This document shows positions 5,242 to 5,468 of a stretch of 5,468 nucleotides of DNA, piece after piece. Source of the stretch: an uncultured Collinsella sp. Lineage in GTDB: Bacteria > Actinomycetota > Coriobacteriia > Coriobacteriales > Coriobacteriaceae. Below the pieces are notes generated by a model, which had not been told where the DNA came from, made no database searches, and was given only the letters and a program-made list of their open reading frames with translations. The stretch lies in contig USHT01000090.1 of assembly GCA_900554455.1 (NCBI GenBank), positions 1-5,468 on the forward strand, given 5' to 3'. Position 1 is the first letter of the stretch. Each line of letters begins with the position of its first letter. A program made the translations under genes and the position numbers.

Positions 5242-5468
5242 TTACTTCTTGCTCTCGGGCAAGACCAGATCCACGGCAGCGTCCTTGGCAGCATCGATGT
5301 GCTGAGCCACGACCGGCGTCTGCGGAAGGATCAGGTTAAGGACAATGGCCATGATGGCGGTGGGGGTTACGGCATTGGAGCCGATGACGGTGGACACCCA
5401 GGTGGGCATACCCTCGCCGGCAAGGCAACCGCTAGCCATCCAGATACCCAAGCCAAAGACGACGGAGG
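5242..5468 (-). CDS. NCS2-family nucleobase (uracil/xanthine) permease, C-terminal 74 residues
   Basis: The frame is open from the right edge to a TAA at 5242-5244, so only the end of a longer gene (usually about 430-450 residues) is present. The visible part reads SVVFGLGIWMASG, a short polar loop with GMPTWVSTVIGSNAVTPTAI, then a hydrophobic helix MAIVLNLILP and a polar tail ending LVLPESKK. This layout (penultimate helix, re-entrant loop with a short-range glycine/serine, last helix ending NLILP, cytoplasmic tail) matches the C-termini of uracil/xanthine:cation symporters that import nucleobases across the inner membrane. Substrate specificity cannot be read from this piece, and another multi-pass transporter family is possible. 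It seems unrelated to the restriction locus and ends at its own hairpin cluster. Confidence 0.6.
   Translation of the reverse strand, partial: SVVFGLGIWMASGCLAGEGMPTWVSTVIGSNAVTPTAIMAIVLNLILPQTPVVAQHIDAAKDAAVDLVLPESKK

Overview
Every credible gene in this window lies on the minus strand, so it reads from high to low coordinates. GC content is moderately high, with dips in the intergenic regions. The mix of an EcoEI-type restriction locus, a DEDDh exonuclease, a DUF4143 ATPase remnant and an NCS2 permease suggests a host-associated actinobacterium, perhaps a Coriobacteriia such as Collinsella. That assignment rests on protein flavour only and is low confidence.

Layout from the right end: (1) 5468-5242, the last 74 residues of an NCS2-type uracil/xanthine permease, running off the window. 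(2) 5222-5152, three successive GC-rich hairpins after its stop codon. (3) 5058-4984, three and a third tandem copies of a 23-bp unit. (4) About 4966-4584, a decayed AAA ATPase/DUF4143 gene: the ATPase half is missing and two C-terminal pieces lie in different frames with an internal deletion between them. (5) 4583-4337, no convincing gene, but two inverted repeats. (6) 4336-4287, a hairpin plus T-tract element. (7) 4134-3394, an intact DEDDh 3'-5' exonuclease. (8) 3388-3337, a second copy of the same hairpin plus T-tract element directly after the exonuclease stop. (9) 3320-3203, an AT-rich leader with promoter-like sequences. (10) 3202-872, a complete hsdR. (11) 852-1, the first 284 codons of hsdM. 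The rest of hsdM, and presumably hsdS, lie beyond the left edge.

hsdR and hsdM form one operon (19-nt gap) encoding the motor/nuclease and methyltransferase subunits of a Type I restriction-modification system, the main function in the window. The exonuclease is probably a separate unit, isolated by terminator-like elements on both sides. The most unusual structure is this pair of elements. They share an almost identical 19-nt core (TGACCTCTGAYTCAAGTCA), but their outer stems differ in sequence while still pairing, which points to a conserved RNA fold rather than chance. The second item is the 23-bp tandem array at the broken 5' side of the ATPase remnant.
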